Positions 26,501-38,839 of a stretch of DNA of 64,000 bases are shown here, in pieces (within the stretch, counting starts at the first letter, position 1; every line of letters starts with the position of its first letter). Below the pieces are notes generated by a model. That model searched no databases. It was not told where the DNA came from and saw nothing but the letters and a program-made list of their open reading frames with translations. Origin of the DNA: Trichoplax adhaerens. Lineage: Eukaryota > Placozoa > Uniplacotomia > Trichoplacea > Trichoplacidae. The stretch covers positions 4,661,080 through 4,725,079 of the forward strand of contig NW_002060944.1 of the NCBI RefSeq assembly GCF_000150275.1. Reading direction: 5' to 3'. Position numbers and translations under genes: made by a program.

Positions 26501-27076
26501 ACTCCAAGTAGGCGTAATTAAGCCACCATTCAGCAAGCTAAATAATAGATATTAATTAGTTAGAAATTTAAATGTTTTCTTTGCAATTATAAAATATCTC
26601 TTAGTCAATAGGTGTTCACGACTGGCCGTCAAATAGACGAATGTTTTAATTTAAGTAAAGTAGGTGTGAACATGCGAGTTATATTATAAAAAACATTTAG
26701 GCAAGTAAGTTATTCAACTTATGGATGAGCATTTTAAAGTAGTAGACATATTATTTTACTGTATACTTGTTATTATATCGATGGTTATTACCCAATTGTT
26801 ATGCTGTTTGGCTCTTTCTTTCAGCTTTTCATTAAGAGTATGTCCGATACCACCGGATTCACCAAATTTTTCAACTATTTTTTTGGTATTTTCGAATTCA
26901 ACAGAAGTTAATAATGGCTTAATTGATAGCAAGTATCGATCTAATGTATCCTTTAACGGAGGAACAGGCAAGTGAGGTAGTGAGGATTGATGAGTTAAAA
27001 ACCCACGAGCAGCAGTGATTACTGGTAATAGCCTTTGCTGATGATAGAGCTTAGTTTTCATGATTGTTTTCAGCAT
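23569..27076 (-). CDS. CRAT: CRAT: carnitine O-acetyltransferase
   Basis: Thirteen minus-strand exons: 27076-26792, 26537-26419, 26259-26206, 26061-25896, 25577-25409, 25325-25123, 25031-24931, 24826-24698, 24608-24486, 24400-24265, 24175-24113, 24037-23900, 23778-23569 (TAA). All phases agree and give 631 aa (human about 626). Reaction (family): reversible transfer of acetyl between CoA and carnitine, buffering acetyl-CoA in mitochondria and peroxisomes. Seen: a basic, acid-poor N-terminus (about residues 1-30) like a mitochondrial presequence, LPHLPVPPLKDTLDRYL, AEWWLNYAYLEYR, the catalytic His in NYEHSAGEGPP (H347), LGRTETIRS, ITGHGWDRHLLGMKL, the LSTSQ motif (residues 558-562) and FFGPTAPDCYGVCY. 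The last four residues, KPKL, resemble a PTS1 peroxisomal signal (human ends AKL). The position corresponding to mammalian Met564 is Thr. Exon 8 has an alternative acceptor nearer the donor; the one used has the better pyrimidine tract. Confidence 0.97.
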
Positions 27077-27379
27077 GAGGAACAATTAACGACTAAAAAA
27101 CAAAAGTGCAAAATTTATAAGTACCATGTTCATAAAGTAAGGATATTCTTAACTTATCCAGTACTCTCTTATCCATTCGCAACATGAAGTCAATAGAAAA
27201 TGAATGTATGACAACTAATCAAGATATCACCCCTAATTGGTTGTATTACAGATTTGGAAATAGATCGCTAGCCCAGCCGAGCTGAAGCTAGTGAAATAAC
27301 TTATTTGATGGACGCACCAAAATTGAAGGAAATGATGTAGGGTTTGCATGCAATGACATTGTCAGTATAGGTTATCAAG

Positions 27380-28340
27380 TAGGCACGACCTTATTAGACG
27401 CCTATCGTATTGGCATGATGGAAGATGGCAAGGTAAACGAAATGGTCAGCTACTTCCATGCTATGATAGACTGCTTACGTAAGTTATCATCAATATGCCA
27501 TACATGGATCATGTAGTTATGGCTAATGATGACAAGGTGTAGAGCATTTTAAGCTGATTTACGTAGACCAAAGCTTGAATGAACTTACTATGCTATGATA
27601 GATTATCTACACAAGACTAATGATACGCGTCTATTCGCTAGACATGAACATGGCGATAAATTGTAGGACATTTTACCTGGCGTAGCTAAGAAGTTGAAGT
27701 GATAAATCAACTTATCCTATGAGCATATATACAAGATAGCAAGGCCTAGGGCATTTTACAGTTAGTAGGATTTACGTTGTAGAAAAGTCTTAAATGGTCC
27801 GTCAATAAATATGATGATAAACTATCATCATACATATGTGAGTAAGTGGCAATGATGCGCACGTCTATAAAGTAGATGAGATGGAGAAAAGTTGGAATGA
27901 TCAGTTAATAAATGTTATGATAGACTATCGACATACACGTACGAGCAAGACGCCATGATGCCCACGTCTATTATATTTAAGTAAGGGTAATTATAGTGAT
28001 GAAATATTGGGCGTTTTAGCAGAATTGACCGAACTGAAAAGTATAAATGATCAACCAATTGATGTTATAATAGAGTATCTACATATGATCCATCAATTCC
28101 TGTACGAATGTTGGCATGGCTATGACAACAAGATGTGGCGAATGATAACAAGGTACAGTATAGGGTATTTTAGCAGAGTCTCCTTATGCGTAGATCCAAG
28201 GTTTGCATGATCAACTTATGTTATCGTCGAGTATCTCTACATGATCAATGATACATTGATTGTGTGGCATAGTCAAGGATGGCAAAACGTGGAGGTATAC
28301 AGCACTAGCGGAATTGATCTCCGTCCTATTGGTATAGCAA
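27380..28340. repeat. Decayed tandem array, period about 130-160 bp
   Basis: Two recurring anchors are 'gcattttagcagaattgac' variants (near 27548, 27668, 27759, 28013, 28168) and '(g)ttatgatagactatctacat' variants. Each cycle also contains 'gatcaacttat' and 'gcccacgtctat' words. Copies are heavily diverged. Confidence 0.6.
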
Positions 28341-29410
28341 TGATGAAGGATGATAAAGCATAAGGCTTATGAGTAGAATCGACGTAGGTCACAAGTCTGA
28401 GCGATCCAAGAATAAAATTGGATGATAGAGTATCCATGAAGTGATCGATAACGATGGTTGAAAAAAGGCTTTGAAAATTTGGGGATATAGTGCTGATCTA
28501 ATGGTTTCTCTCCCGTTCTGGATTCGCCAATTAAACAGATAGCGGATAAAGGATCGGTCCATCACTGAATCATTCATGAAATGACCGTAATCAATTTTAT
28601 TGCTACGTATTATGGTAGAATACTTGTCCATTCTTTCTTTCTTCCCGCTGTTATGATACAAGCGATGGGGGAAGAAAGTGATAATAAAATTAGTTGGATG
28701 ATGGTGGTGGAATCGTATATCGTTTCTAGCATTTATTTGCATAGGAAAAATCATTTTGTTGTCAAATGATGGCCGATTTTAATATAATAACGTGGTTGTC
28801 AGCTCAAGGAAGAAATGGACAATCTACTATATAGGGAAGGACACCATGATAGCAACATAACAGCAGAAGCCAAACTAAACAACTGTATCCATAACGGAAA
28901 TGATCGTGAACAGCGAGTAGCGACAGTAATCGAAGATATGGATGAAAATAGTGAATAATATTGATGGAAAAGTCTCTACCTTGTTAAGCTGGCAGCTGCA
29001 ATCGTCCAGAGGAAACTTCCGATTGGATTTGAGGCCTAGGGATACTGTCAATGGATTTCTCTTCCTGTTAAGAGATATACTGTACTGTAGAATAATATTA
29101 CTAGTATTCCCTAAACAGTTGAACAGCCGGCGCAAGCAGGTTGTAGAGTAGGATGTCTCCTCATGTAGGAGGTTCTAGTAGTCATTTAGACTGATCAATC
29201 ATGTCTTGGGCAAGGATACAAGGGTCATCAAGGGGTGAAAAAGGAATGGCTTCTTGCTCATAACGTGCACTAGTCATCCATTAAAGTAAGAGCGATACTA
29301 TGGGCTATTAGTCAATCAAGCTTACGCCTATCTCGCCATACAAAGTTCGCACCCTTTCCGCCCTCGGGGTCATTAAGCTCATGAATAAAATCAATCAATT
29401 ATAATAATTA

Positions 29411-29442
29411 ATTCTATCATACTGCTTGCAGTATGATAGAAT
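29411..29442. repeat. Perfect 15-bp inverted repeat with a 2-nt loop
   Basis: ATTCTATCATACTGC at 29411-29425 and its exact reverse complement at 29428-29442, separated by TT. No coding or terminator role is evident. Confidence 0.95.
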
Positions 29443-29819
29443 ACAATGTCAGCAAAAGGTAAAAGAGGAGAGGTTTTGTTTAAGTTTTCTCATGCTGTCT
29501 ACTGTACAGTATTGCCTAAGGCAGTATTGTGCAATTACTGTCCATAGAGAAAGTGTCCATCCATTTTTGCTCTTTAAAGATACGAGCTCAACTTACATTG
29601 ATTCTGTGTAAGTGCATTGGAAGATCCTCTTTTTTTTATAGGACTTTTTGGTGCCTATTTAAGAAGATCAATTCTTCTGCCAACAATCTCCATGCACTTC
29701 TGTCTAACCCGTAGAGTTAAGAAAAAAACAATTTTATGGTCTAACCTCGTATAAGCATCATCTGCAGTATTTTGAGAGTACTCAAGAGCAAATTGACCGA
29801 GTTCTTACTATACTTTTGC

Positions 29820-29841
29820 TTTTTTTTTTTGGGGGGGGGGG
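29820..29841. repeat. T11 followed directly by G11
   Basis: Eleven T then eleven G with no interruption, about 65 bp before the 96-bp satellite begins. It is a likely hot spot for sequencing or assembly error. Confidence 0.9.
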
Positions 29842-29904
29842 AAGGTCTGGACGAGACTGCGGACAAACTGATCATTATAATCGTCTATTATTATTATACG
29901 TAAT

Positions 29905-30426
29905 GACTAAGAACTACGAACCAGTAGTGCTAGCCATGAAGAACTAGGCCAAGGAAACCTACAGTATAAGCACTTGTGATCAATTCGGCAAGAACGTACC
30001 GACTAAGAACTAAAAACCAGTAGAGCTAGCCATGAAGAACTAGGCCAAGGAAACCTACAGTATAAGCACTTGTGATCAATTCGGTAAGAACGAACCGACT
30101 AAGAACTAAAAACCAGTAGAGCTAGCCATGAAGAACTAGGCCAAGGAAACCTACAGTATAAGCACTTGTGATCAATTCGGTAAGAACGAACCGACTAAGA
30201 ACTAAAAACCAGTAGAGCTAGCCATGAAGAACTAGGCCAAGGAAACCTACAGTATAAGCACTTGTGATCAATTCGGTAAGAACGAACCGACTAAGAACTA
30301 AAAACCAGTAGAGCTAGCCATGAAGAACTAGGCCAAGGAAACCTACAGTATAAGCACTTATGATCAATTCGGCAAGAACGTACCGACTAAGAACCAGTAG
30401 TGCTAGCCATGAAGAACTAGGCCAAG
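29905..30426. repeat. 96-bp satellite, about 5.4 copies
   Basis: Units starting 'actaagaac' occur at 29905, 30002, 30098, 30194, 30290 and 30386 (spacing 97, then 96 four times). Internal copies are nearly identical. The last is partial, with a 9-bp deletion, and joins straight into the 152-bp array. The unit contains 'gtagagctagccatgaagaa' and 'tgatcaattcgg'. No open frame runs through the array. Confidence 0.97.
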
Positions 30427-30428
30427 TC

Positions 30429-31494
30429 GACAATCTATTTTGCACACTAGGAGACTGGTAGTAGAACACTAGAGCAAAGATACGATGTGCAAATAAATTG
30501 TCACCTATTTCATGCCACAGTCTTCCTTATCAGTAGTAGAATTGTATCTTGCTAAATAACAGGAGAAACGAAGGCCATGCGACAATCTATTTTGCACACT
30601 AGGAGACTGGTAGTAGAACACTACAGCAAGATACGATATGCAAATAAATTGTCACCTATTTCATGCCACAGTTTTCCTCATACAGTAGTAGAATTGTATC
30701 TTGCTAAATAAGAGGAGAAACGAAGGCCATGCGACAATCTATTTTGCACACTAGGAGACTGGTAGTAGAACACTACAGCAAGATACGATGTGCAAATAAA
30801 TTGTCACCTATTTCATGCCACAGTTTTCCTCATACAGTAGTAGAATTGTATCTTGCTAAATAACAGGTGAAACGAAGGCCATGCGACAATCTATTTTGCA
30901 CACTAGGAGACTGGTAGTAGAACACTACAGCAAGATACGATGTGCAAATAAGTTGTCACCTATTTCATGCCACAGTCTTCCTCATACTGTAGTGTACTTG
31001 TATCTTGCTAAATAACAGGTGAAACGAAGGCCATGCGACAATCTATTTTGCACACTACGAGACTGGTAGTAGAACACTACAGCAAGATACGATGTGCAAA
31101 TAAATTGTCACCTATTGCATGCCACAGTCTTCCTCATACTGTAGTGTACTTGTATCGTGCTATGCGGCCATCTATTTTGCACACGAGAAGACTCGTAGTA
31201 GCTTAGAAGAGCAAGATACGATGTGCAAATAAGTTGTCACCTATTTCTTGCCACAGTTCTAGTTGTACTGTTTATGTATTTTGCTGAAAAAGAGATGAAA
31301 CCGAGGGCGTGCGAAAATCTATTTTGCACTTTAGGAGACTCTTAGTAGTACAGTACAATAAGATACTATGTACAAATAAATTGCCATCTATTTTATGTTA
31401 CAGTCTTGTTTATACAGAATTTGTATCCAGCTAAAAAAAAGAGATGAAACGGAGCCCATGCGACAATCTATTTTGCACACTAGCAAACTCGTAG
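30429..31494. repeat. 152-bp satellite with internal inverted repeats, about 7 copies
   Basis: Units starting 'gacaatctattttgcacac' occur at 30429, 30581, 30733, 30885 and 31037 (exactly 152 bp apart), then diverged copies at 31166, 31313 and 31462. Each unit has arms GACAATcTATTTtGCACA and TGTGCAAATAAATTGTC as inverted repeats (30581-30598 and 30637-30653 in copy 2). A second, interleaved pair is AGCAAGATAC / GTATCTTGCT (30625-30634 and 30696-30705). Copies on the SNRNP40 side are the most decayed. Confidence 0.95.
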
Positions 31495-31682
31495 GGTGGT
31501 TAATGCGCTTGTCTCTTCTGGAAGGTGCGCAGACTCTGTTCAATCTTAACATCACCCTTGGCTGTGATATTGCTCTGTATACTATACCATAGTGTCAAGA
31601 AGTACTGTATGGGATAGTCAACTGCAGTACAATATACAACGCACGCTTGGAGCGCCTATACAAAGCTTCAAGAAGTGCAAAC

Positions 31683-34600
31683 ATGGCGACCGTTGGTGTT
31701 AAACGCGCTAACGATGACAACTTTGATGGGACTGTAGTTGCTGTCAAGAAGAATAAATATGAATTAGAAGTCAGCCGAAAGAATCAGCAATTAATTGCTT
31801 CGGTAATAGTCAAGTTTGATAGGGTTTAACTTAGCTTAATAACACTTTTATCTTGTATGATCAGAAAAACATGTCTTTCGCTTATGCTGTCGATAGTATA
31901 CCAACCCAATCGACCCTTTGATCCATCCATAGACACTTTTGCATTCAATAGACTGTATATTCAGTGATCTTGCCATAAAATCATATCTTTCCAACCTCTA
32001 TCTAATTGAACTAGATGGAGTAATGTCCTCGTTAGGATATAGAAGCGTTCGAATGTTGGAAAATAACTTGCATGGGCTCAATAGCTTATTTATTGTCGAA
32101 TATATTCAAATCCTATGCAACAATCACTTTATTCCTCGACAGTCTAGTATAGCCCTGTGTTGATCGTAGTTTGTCGCATTAATGCTCAATTACAACACTT
32201 ACAGTTTTGGACTTTATCCAAGACAGTAACTGCGTGGAATAAGCATGGATAGTGTAAATAAATTGCCCTAGCACAAACCATCAGTATGAGTAAAGAGCTG
32301 ATGTCCTTTTTAATATTCTAAATCGTATGCCATCGGAAATGGCCTCGGTAGACGATCAGCTTGAAAGAGCTACATGATTGGCATAAGCTCAACAGCTTGT
32401 TGTCTGATATCGAAATCCTATACGACAGTACAGTAACTTTTATTCCTCGACAATAGCAGGTATTTGTTGATAATAATTTGTCGTAGTGATGTCCAGTTGA
32501 CAACACGTATTTGGACTTTATGCCGCACACTGTGTGCGTGAAATAAGAATGGATAGTACGAGTAAATGAATTACCTCAGTAGAAATCATCAGTACGAGTA
32601 AAGAACTAGTGAGCCTTGTACTATTATTATATCCGTAAAGCGTAAACTATCAGGCTGAAACAGCTACATGATTGAAAGGGATATTTATCGAAGTAATACC
32701 CGGTGACAGTACCTGGTGCATTTTGTCAAATATAGGACTGTAATAGGTGAAGTGAAAGTGGATGGTAAATCACTTGTGTCACTACAACCGAAAGGTCTGT
32801 GGATATGCTCGCGAAATTATACTGTAATCTGTTTTCTTCCTATAACCTTATGCCTTTGATCACCGAGCAATAGACTTGTTGCAATCAAAAGATGGTGTAT
32901 GCTATCTTATGACAACGAACTACATCTCAGCATTTTATAGCAACCATACCATGACGATGTAGTAATAAACTATATATAAATGTTCTTGTTATATTTCTAC
33001 CGCCCAATTAATATACTCTTATGGATACGTGATACTAAATCCTTCTTTGTCTGTAATGACAGGGTCCTCCTCGAACTTCATCACTTTTGGCACCAATTAT
33101 GCTGCTAACTGGTCATGAGGTAAACTGAATAGTCATAGATTACTTATTACTAAGTAAAAGCTGCTCGGAAGATTTACTGTATGTATGACTAAGGATCGAT
33201 GGAATATGACCACTGTAGAAAAGTGATCAATATTGCTATTGGGTATTGTAGGGAGAAATATATACAGCTAAATTTCATCCTGATGGGGAAGTGCTGGCTT
33301 CTGCTTCCTTTGAAAGAAAAATTTGTAAGTCGGTTTTCTATACATTCTATTTTTTATTATTCAAAAATTCGTTTAAAAGTGGACATGATCAATAAGTCAG
33401 CATTCTCACTGCAACAGCAGTGCTAATAAACACCTTAACCATTAAGGTTTCTACAAAGTACTATCTTTACTCTTCCTGTTCAAGCTGAATGTGAGATGTT
33501 ATTTACAGTTGAGAAATTAGAAAATATTACTTGTGAAAGGATTGATTCACTATGCATATTGATTTAATATTACTACGGTATAATCTACTGTTGATTATTT
33601 ACGATTTACTACGGGTTTAGTCTAAATTAAACTGATAAATGTGTAAAGTCTCAATCTCATGCAAGTAATCATCAAATGTAATCCCCTTAACTTTAAGCGT
33701 ATAATAATGATCACCAACTTTAACCTTGTCAATAAATTGTACCCTTATTTTCTTAGTTTTGTGGAATATTTATGGCGAGTGTGAAAATTATGCTATCCTG
33801 GAAGGTCATAAAGGAGCCGTTTTAGACTTGCACTTTTCTACAGATGGCAGGTACTTACTGAAACCATATGCGTATTTATTATTTTAGACTGGCACTATAA
33901 TTGCGAGAAAATAGTATTTTAAGGAATCGTAGCATAAGCAGAAAAAAAGTGCTATCATTAAGATCAAACTATTGTGGTATTGTCTAAAAAGGATATGTTG
34001 TTTATTCTTTAGCCAACTGTTTTCAGCTTCAACAGATAAAACTGCAGCAATATGGGACTTTGAATCTGGGCAAAGAACTAAAAAGTTTAAAGGCCATACA
34101 GGTATTGTAAATAGTTGCCACCCATCTCGCCGTGGGACCCAAATGCTTGTTACAGGATCTGATGATTGTACTGCGAAATTGTGGGATGTTAGAAGAAGAG
34201 AACCAGTACATTCATTCCAGAGCAATTATCAAGTAATTTGATAAAATATTTCTCTTATATTTTAGAGGTATCAACGTAAGGATATGATTCTAGTTTATAA
34301 AATTAACACTTATTTCGTTTCCCTTTAAAGGTCACAGCCGTAAGTTTTAACGACACAGGTGATCAAATTATATCTGGTGGTTTGGATAACGTGATTAGGG
34401 TAATGGATATGATTTAATTACATTCTTAAATACGATAAGTTATTTTTGTGTTACGGCTATTAATAAGAATGTGGTGAAAGCATACGTACATGAGATCTAT
34501 AATGTATTTTACGATCTATTCTCTCGTTTAGGTGTGGGATTTGCGTAAGAACAATATCATGTATTCTATGTCTGGACATCTTGATACTATTACTAGTTTA

Positions 34601-35444
34601 AGTGTAAGCCCTGATGGATGTTATGTTATGTCTAATGCTATGGATAATTCAGGTATGTGAAATATTATTATATTAGTAGTGAAATTCTTTCAGCATTTCG
34701 TAATTTTATTAAGGTACCATTTTATCTCATCCTACTCCTTCTTAAATCGTACAGTTCGTATTTGGGACATAAGACCTTACGTACCGGGTGATCGATGTCT
34801 TAAAATTTTCACTGGAGCTCAACACAATTTTGAAAAGGTAACATTGTAGGAATGCAACATTGATAAACCTCTAATTATATGAACTAAAAAGAGCTAACTC
34901 TTGGTATTGTATTGCAGAATCTTTTGAAATGTAGCTGGTCACCGGATGGCAAAAAAATTGCAGCTGGTTCAGCGGATAGGTAAACGATCGAATTATTCGT
35001 AGGCAGTTCCATATACTGTATACATATTTGTATCCTTAATTTGTAGTTGGTATCACGTAATGACCAATACCGTATGAAATAATTCTTTAACACAGTAGAT
35101 TCAAGTAAATATCATTTACTTGCAATCTCAAGGCATCATTTCTGGCAAGAGACAATAATTGCTAATTTAAAATTTATATTTACTAGATTTGTATATGTAT
35201 GGGATACTGCGACACGACGTATATTATACAAACTACCAGGACATGATGGATCAGTAAATGACGTCCAGTTTCATCCTATCGAACCTATAGGTTGTTATGA
35301 GTCTGATTATCATCATAGGATACTGTCAGCTACCTTTGTGTAATTAAATGTGCTAATACATCTTGTGCTTATTCTAATTTTCTCATTGCAGTGATGTCTT
35401 GCGGTAGTGATAAGAAAATCTACCTTGGAGAGCTTGAATTGTAA
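31683..35444 (+). CDS. SNRNP40: SNRNP40: U5 snRNP 40-kDa WD40-repeat protein
   Basis: Eleven exons: 31683-31802, 33063-33119, 33252-33324, 33757-33850, 34013-34232, 34331-34399, 34532-34652, 34755-34837, 34918-34979, 35187-35290, 35392-35444 (TAA). Phases agree and give 351 aa (human about 357). Role (family): a beta-propeller subunit of U5 and the tri-snRNP, contacting Prp8-class proteins in the nucleus. Seen: a short charged N-terminus (MATVGVKRAND), then GPPRTSSLLAPIMLLTGHE, which is nearly identical to the human segment. Seven WD repeats follow, with recognisable GH...WD pairs: FLWNIYGEC, SASTDKTAAIWD, GSDDCTAKLWDVR, GGLDNVIRVWDLR, NAMDNSVRIWDIRP, AGSADRFVYVWD and CGSDKKIYLGELEL at the end. 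The start ATG lies only about 190 bp from the 152-bp satellite. Intron 1 (1.26 kb) contains a diverged internal duplication. Confidence 0.97.
32000..32690. repeat. About 300-bp diverged direct duplication in SNRNP40 intron 1
   Basis: Copy A (about 32030-32320) and copy B (about 32330-32620) share in order 'gctcaatagcttatttattg'-type, 'tttattcctcgaca', 'ttggactttat', 'gcgtg.aataag.atggatag' and 'atcagta(t/c)gagtaaagaact' blocks. A third partial copy begins near 32650 (caggctgaaacagctacatg). Confidence 0.75.
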
Positions 35445-38400
35445 ATAAGCACGAAAGAATATAGTGATAGCAATCGAGATATGAATCTGGATCATCGACT
35501 TTTCTGTATCTGTTACAGCTAACCATATTGATAGTATTTAATGTTTTTATAATTGCTCTTATTATAACTGATAGTACAAGGCAAATTACAAATACCTTTA
35601 TGTCATTCCATATATGGAAGCATTTGTTATTTTATGGCAAACCCTACTGTCTTTGTACGGTTATAGCAGCATACTTTTTTCCCCTCTACTTGAAATTTAG
35701 ATTAAGTCACCATTTAAAATTTCCGTTATTACGTCAAATAAAGGCAGACATGATATTCTTAAATTGACGTAATACAGAGTATATTGCTTTAATTGAGCTG
35801 CTATTATAAATATTCAGCTTCTTTTAATATTTAAAGCTTTAGTATTCCAACATAAGTCCATTTATAATATATGCATCTTGAAGTAGAGCAGTAGTTTAGT
35901 ACTGTAGGTCGGCTCGTGTGAGGTAATTTTTTTCAATTTCTTGTCGCTGCTCGGTGTGAAAGGTCATTGTAAACCAATCCGATCATTAACATAGTACCTT
36001 CAGGTATACCTAAAATGAGTAAAAGCACAGATATCGGAATGCCTGATAACACTAGAGTACACTTTCGTCTCACTTTTTCACATACAGTATTTCATCTGAT
36101 CTATTATAAGGAAAAGTTGGCAATCGTTTTTATTTCGATATGCACCATACCATTGCTATAAATCACATACCAAGTATCATAGCCTACAAAGGTAGATCGC
36201 AAATAATTATCAGTACTTTTTCGTCAATTTGTTGCATTCTACGTATGTGCATAGTAGCGTCTCTTCTAATATTTAGCACGGAGAAGTCGAGGATACAGGT
36301 GTGAAACAGAATCACATTCAGTATGTACTTTGCGTCGACTCATACAGCTAGATATTTTAAGAGAATGTTTCTGCATACAGTGATACACTTTTTCGTTAGA
36401 CTATTTATAGACTCCCATTTCAATCTGCTTTTTAGTGGTAAGAAGTTTAGCAATGGTAACTCAATCATACGTATCATCTGCCATACACAGAAGCACGCTT
36501 CTTTACTCAAATCATAAATTATAAAAAACAAATAAAATTTGCACATTAACTCAATAAAGGATTTATTATCATGCTTTATATCATCAAACAAGCTTGGAAT
36601 TAGATAATGAAGGAACAAATTACAGCAGCTGGTATTGCAAAAGAATAAGAGAAAAAAATAGAGCCAAAGTAGAAGGAAAAAAGCTAAAAACTTTGAATGA
36701 TATTATGATTAGTTGGAATATCGGCAAAACGAAGATTCAGGAAAATTTGATTTGCTATCATATATTTTTCATCTAATTTAATTTTCAATTTATGAAGATG
36801 AAAAACATTTTTGAATTACCTAGTTAATTAATTAAAAGGAATCAATTTTGCCAGCATAAATTCAATATATCGCCGGCATAGTATAGTTAAAGAGTATAGC
36901 TGGAAATAACAGCATTATGCATTAAATATAATTACAGTTATGATGATATTACACATACGTATGTATGTAACGACGACATTAAGAGTAGCAATAAGCAGAA
37001 TAGGATATGGTAATAATATAGAATGATTAATTAATGTGACAGCAACAATTTCTGTTATTTTGAGCATCTACGATCTAAAAAGACCTGAAATTAATTTCGC
37101 AGTGGGAAAACTAAACGTTCTTTTCCAGTATTCTGCAGAAAATAGGATATTTCTATATTCAAGGTGTTATCAATCCTGGTAATAAAGTTAACTTTAAATT
37201 GTCTTGAATTGATATTGGCGGTCTAGTTGAGGAGTTATAACAAGGAACAACATTATCAATATCCGCAAAATGGATCATAATAATTTGTATTATATAGACC
37301 AAGTTGACTTAATTGTTATTGATCATTGATAAACTCCCAAGTAACTTATCTACATGACGAGAATATGCACTATTACGATGGATATATATCTATAATATTA
37401 TATAACTAGATATTATGTCACAGATGAATTTCCAGCACAGAAATAGGTAGTAGGGATGCGGTAAAATAAAGAAATTGAAGAAAAGCATATTTTATATACG
37501 CATATATATATATATATATATACATGTATGTATCAATGTTTCCATCTCCTAATTGTATTATGGATTGTGATATATGTTAAGGTCATGATCGAAATGGAAT
37601 AATGCAGATCATGGCTGTCATTTTTCTTACGGCTTTTTAAGCAAATCGAAACATATAGCTGAGACTTGTCATTTTATAAATGTGACAAGTTATCTTGGCA
37701 TGCGTGATTCACCATCAAGCAAAATAGTTACTATTGAGTTGTAATATGTATAATTCAAATACCAATTAAAGATTTATATGAATATCACTTGTAGCCAAAA
37801 ACACGTTAGGAGTATGATAGCATTATACAACTACATTTATAATTCAACATTGGAAACGATTTTTACAATATATTCATTGATGTGAACACAAGTATCAAAG
37901 ATTAATTGCTTGTAGTAGCTAATGTCTCTCATTATTTTCATTAAAGCTCCTTTAATATACCGTCTATGAGCTAACCAGCAATTCTAGCGCAGAAGTAGAT
38001 GATCCAAGAAGTACTAGTTGATATATCTAACATGCCATTATTGAAAGGATACTTCATATGAATGATTTTTAACAAGCATGGTAGTAGATGTTAAATTATT
38101 TTCTTGTAAACTGCTTTTAAAGCCAGTTTAAATGAATAAAATTTGTAGCAAGTGGCATAATAATCATATAGATGTGTTGCCTATTAGGAACTGAATTTTT
38201 GGACAGACGGTAGTGATGATGGTATAAAAATTAGAAAATCGACCAAAGAAGATAGTGCAAGACCAATATAACTTGAAGCACAGTAGTAGAAAGATACCAT
38301 CCACGTTATGGCTATATTTACAGCTTTGATTGCCCAATACTAAGGCAATAAATTACATACACGTAAGATATTCTAGCGGAATATACAAGTAACTGTAGAA

Positions 38401-38839
38401 AATGAACATAATACGATCGATACTACAGTATTTAAAATATTACAAATAAGGCAAAAAGAATTAATTACAATCCTGCTATAGCAATTTACTACCGAGTAAC
38501 TACAATAATATAATAATAGTGGATTGAAAACATAGATAATAAATATCGAATGTGCAGTCTAGAAATAACGTTTTTACAATATTTTTAAGTAAAATTGCGT
38601 TTATACCTTCTATTTGAGCTATTCTTGAATATAGTACATTGGATTATAAAATCGTAAGATATAGTATTAATAATAAAGAATAGTTATGACTGTAATAATG
38701 CAAGAGCAATAATAATATTATTAATAATAACATTATTCATTTAATAATTAGTAATCATACTAGTAATATATATATAATAGTAAGAATATTAATAACAATA
38801 ATATTAATATAGACTTATGATTAAGAGTCCATCTATCTA
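35445..38839. other. Convergent 3' flanks of SNRNP40 and LHX2/9
   Basis: This is 3.4 kb without a recognised gene. An AATAAA at 35737-35742 (gtcaaataaagg) is a plausible SNRNP40 polyadenylation signal. A (TA)n run lies near 37501-37521, and a run of AATAATAT-type low complexity at 38700-38815 precedes the LHX stop codon. ORFs up to 92 codons here show no family signature. Confidence 0.55.

Larger units (their letters stand above)
27077..29904. other. Intergenic region upstream of CRAT, without a gene
   Basis: It separates the divergent CRAT and SNRNP40 genes. It holds a decayed repeat (27380-28340), a perfect hairpin (29411-29442) and a T11G11 tract. Short ORFs up to about 121 codons show no family signature or splice logic. 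Confidence 0.6.

Noticed and set aside
26721-26975. 84-codon hydrophobic ORF on the + strand
   Set aside because: Antisense to CRAT exon 1, whose protein reading is a clear family match.
28389-28754. 121-codon ORF on the - strand between CRAT and SNRNP40
   Set aside because: No recognisable motif, no splice partners, and low-complexity His/Ile-rich peptide in repeat-laden intergenic DNA.
29905-31494. CRISPR-like regular array
   Set aside because: Repeats are contiguous satellites of 96 and 152 bp with no unique spacers, in a spliceosomal-intron eukaryotic genome.
33884-34225. 113-codon ORF on the - strand
   Set aside because: Antisense to SNRNP40 exon 5 with its WD repeats.
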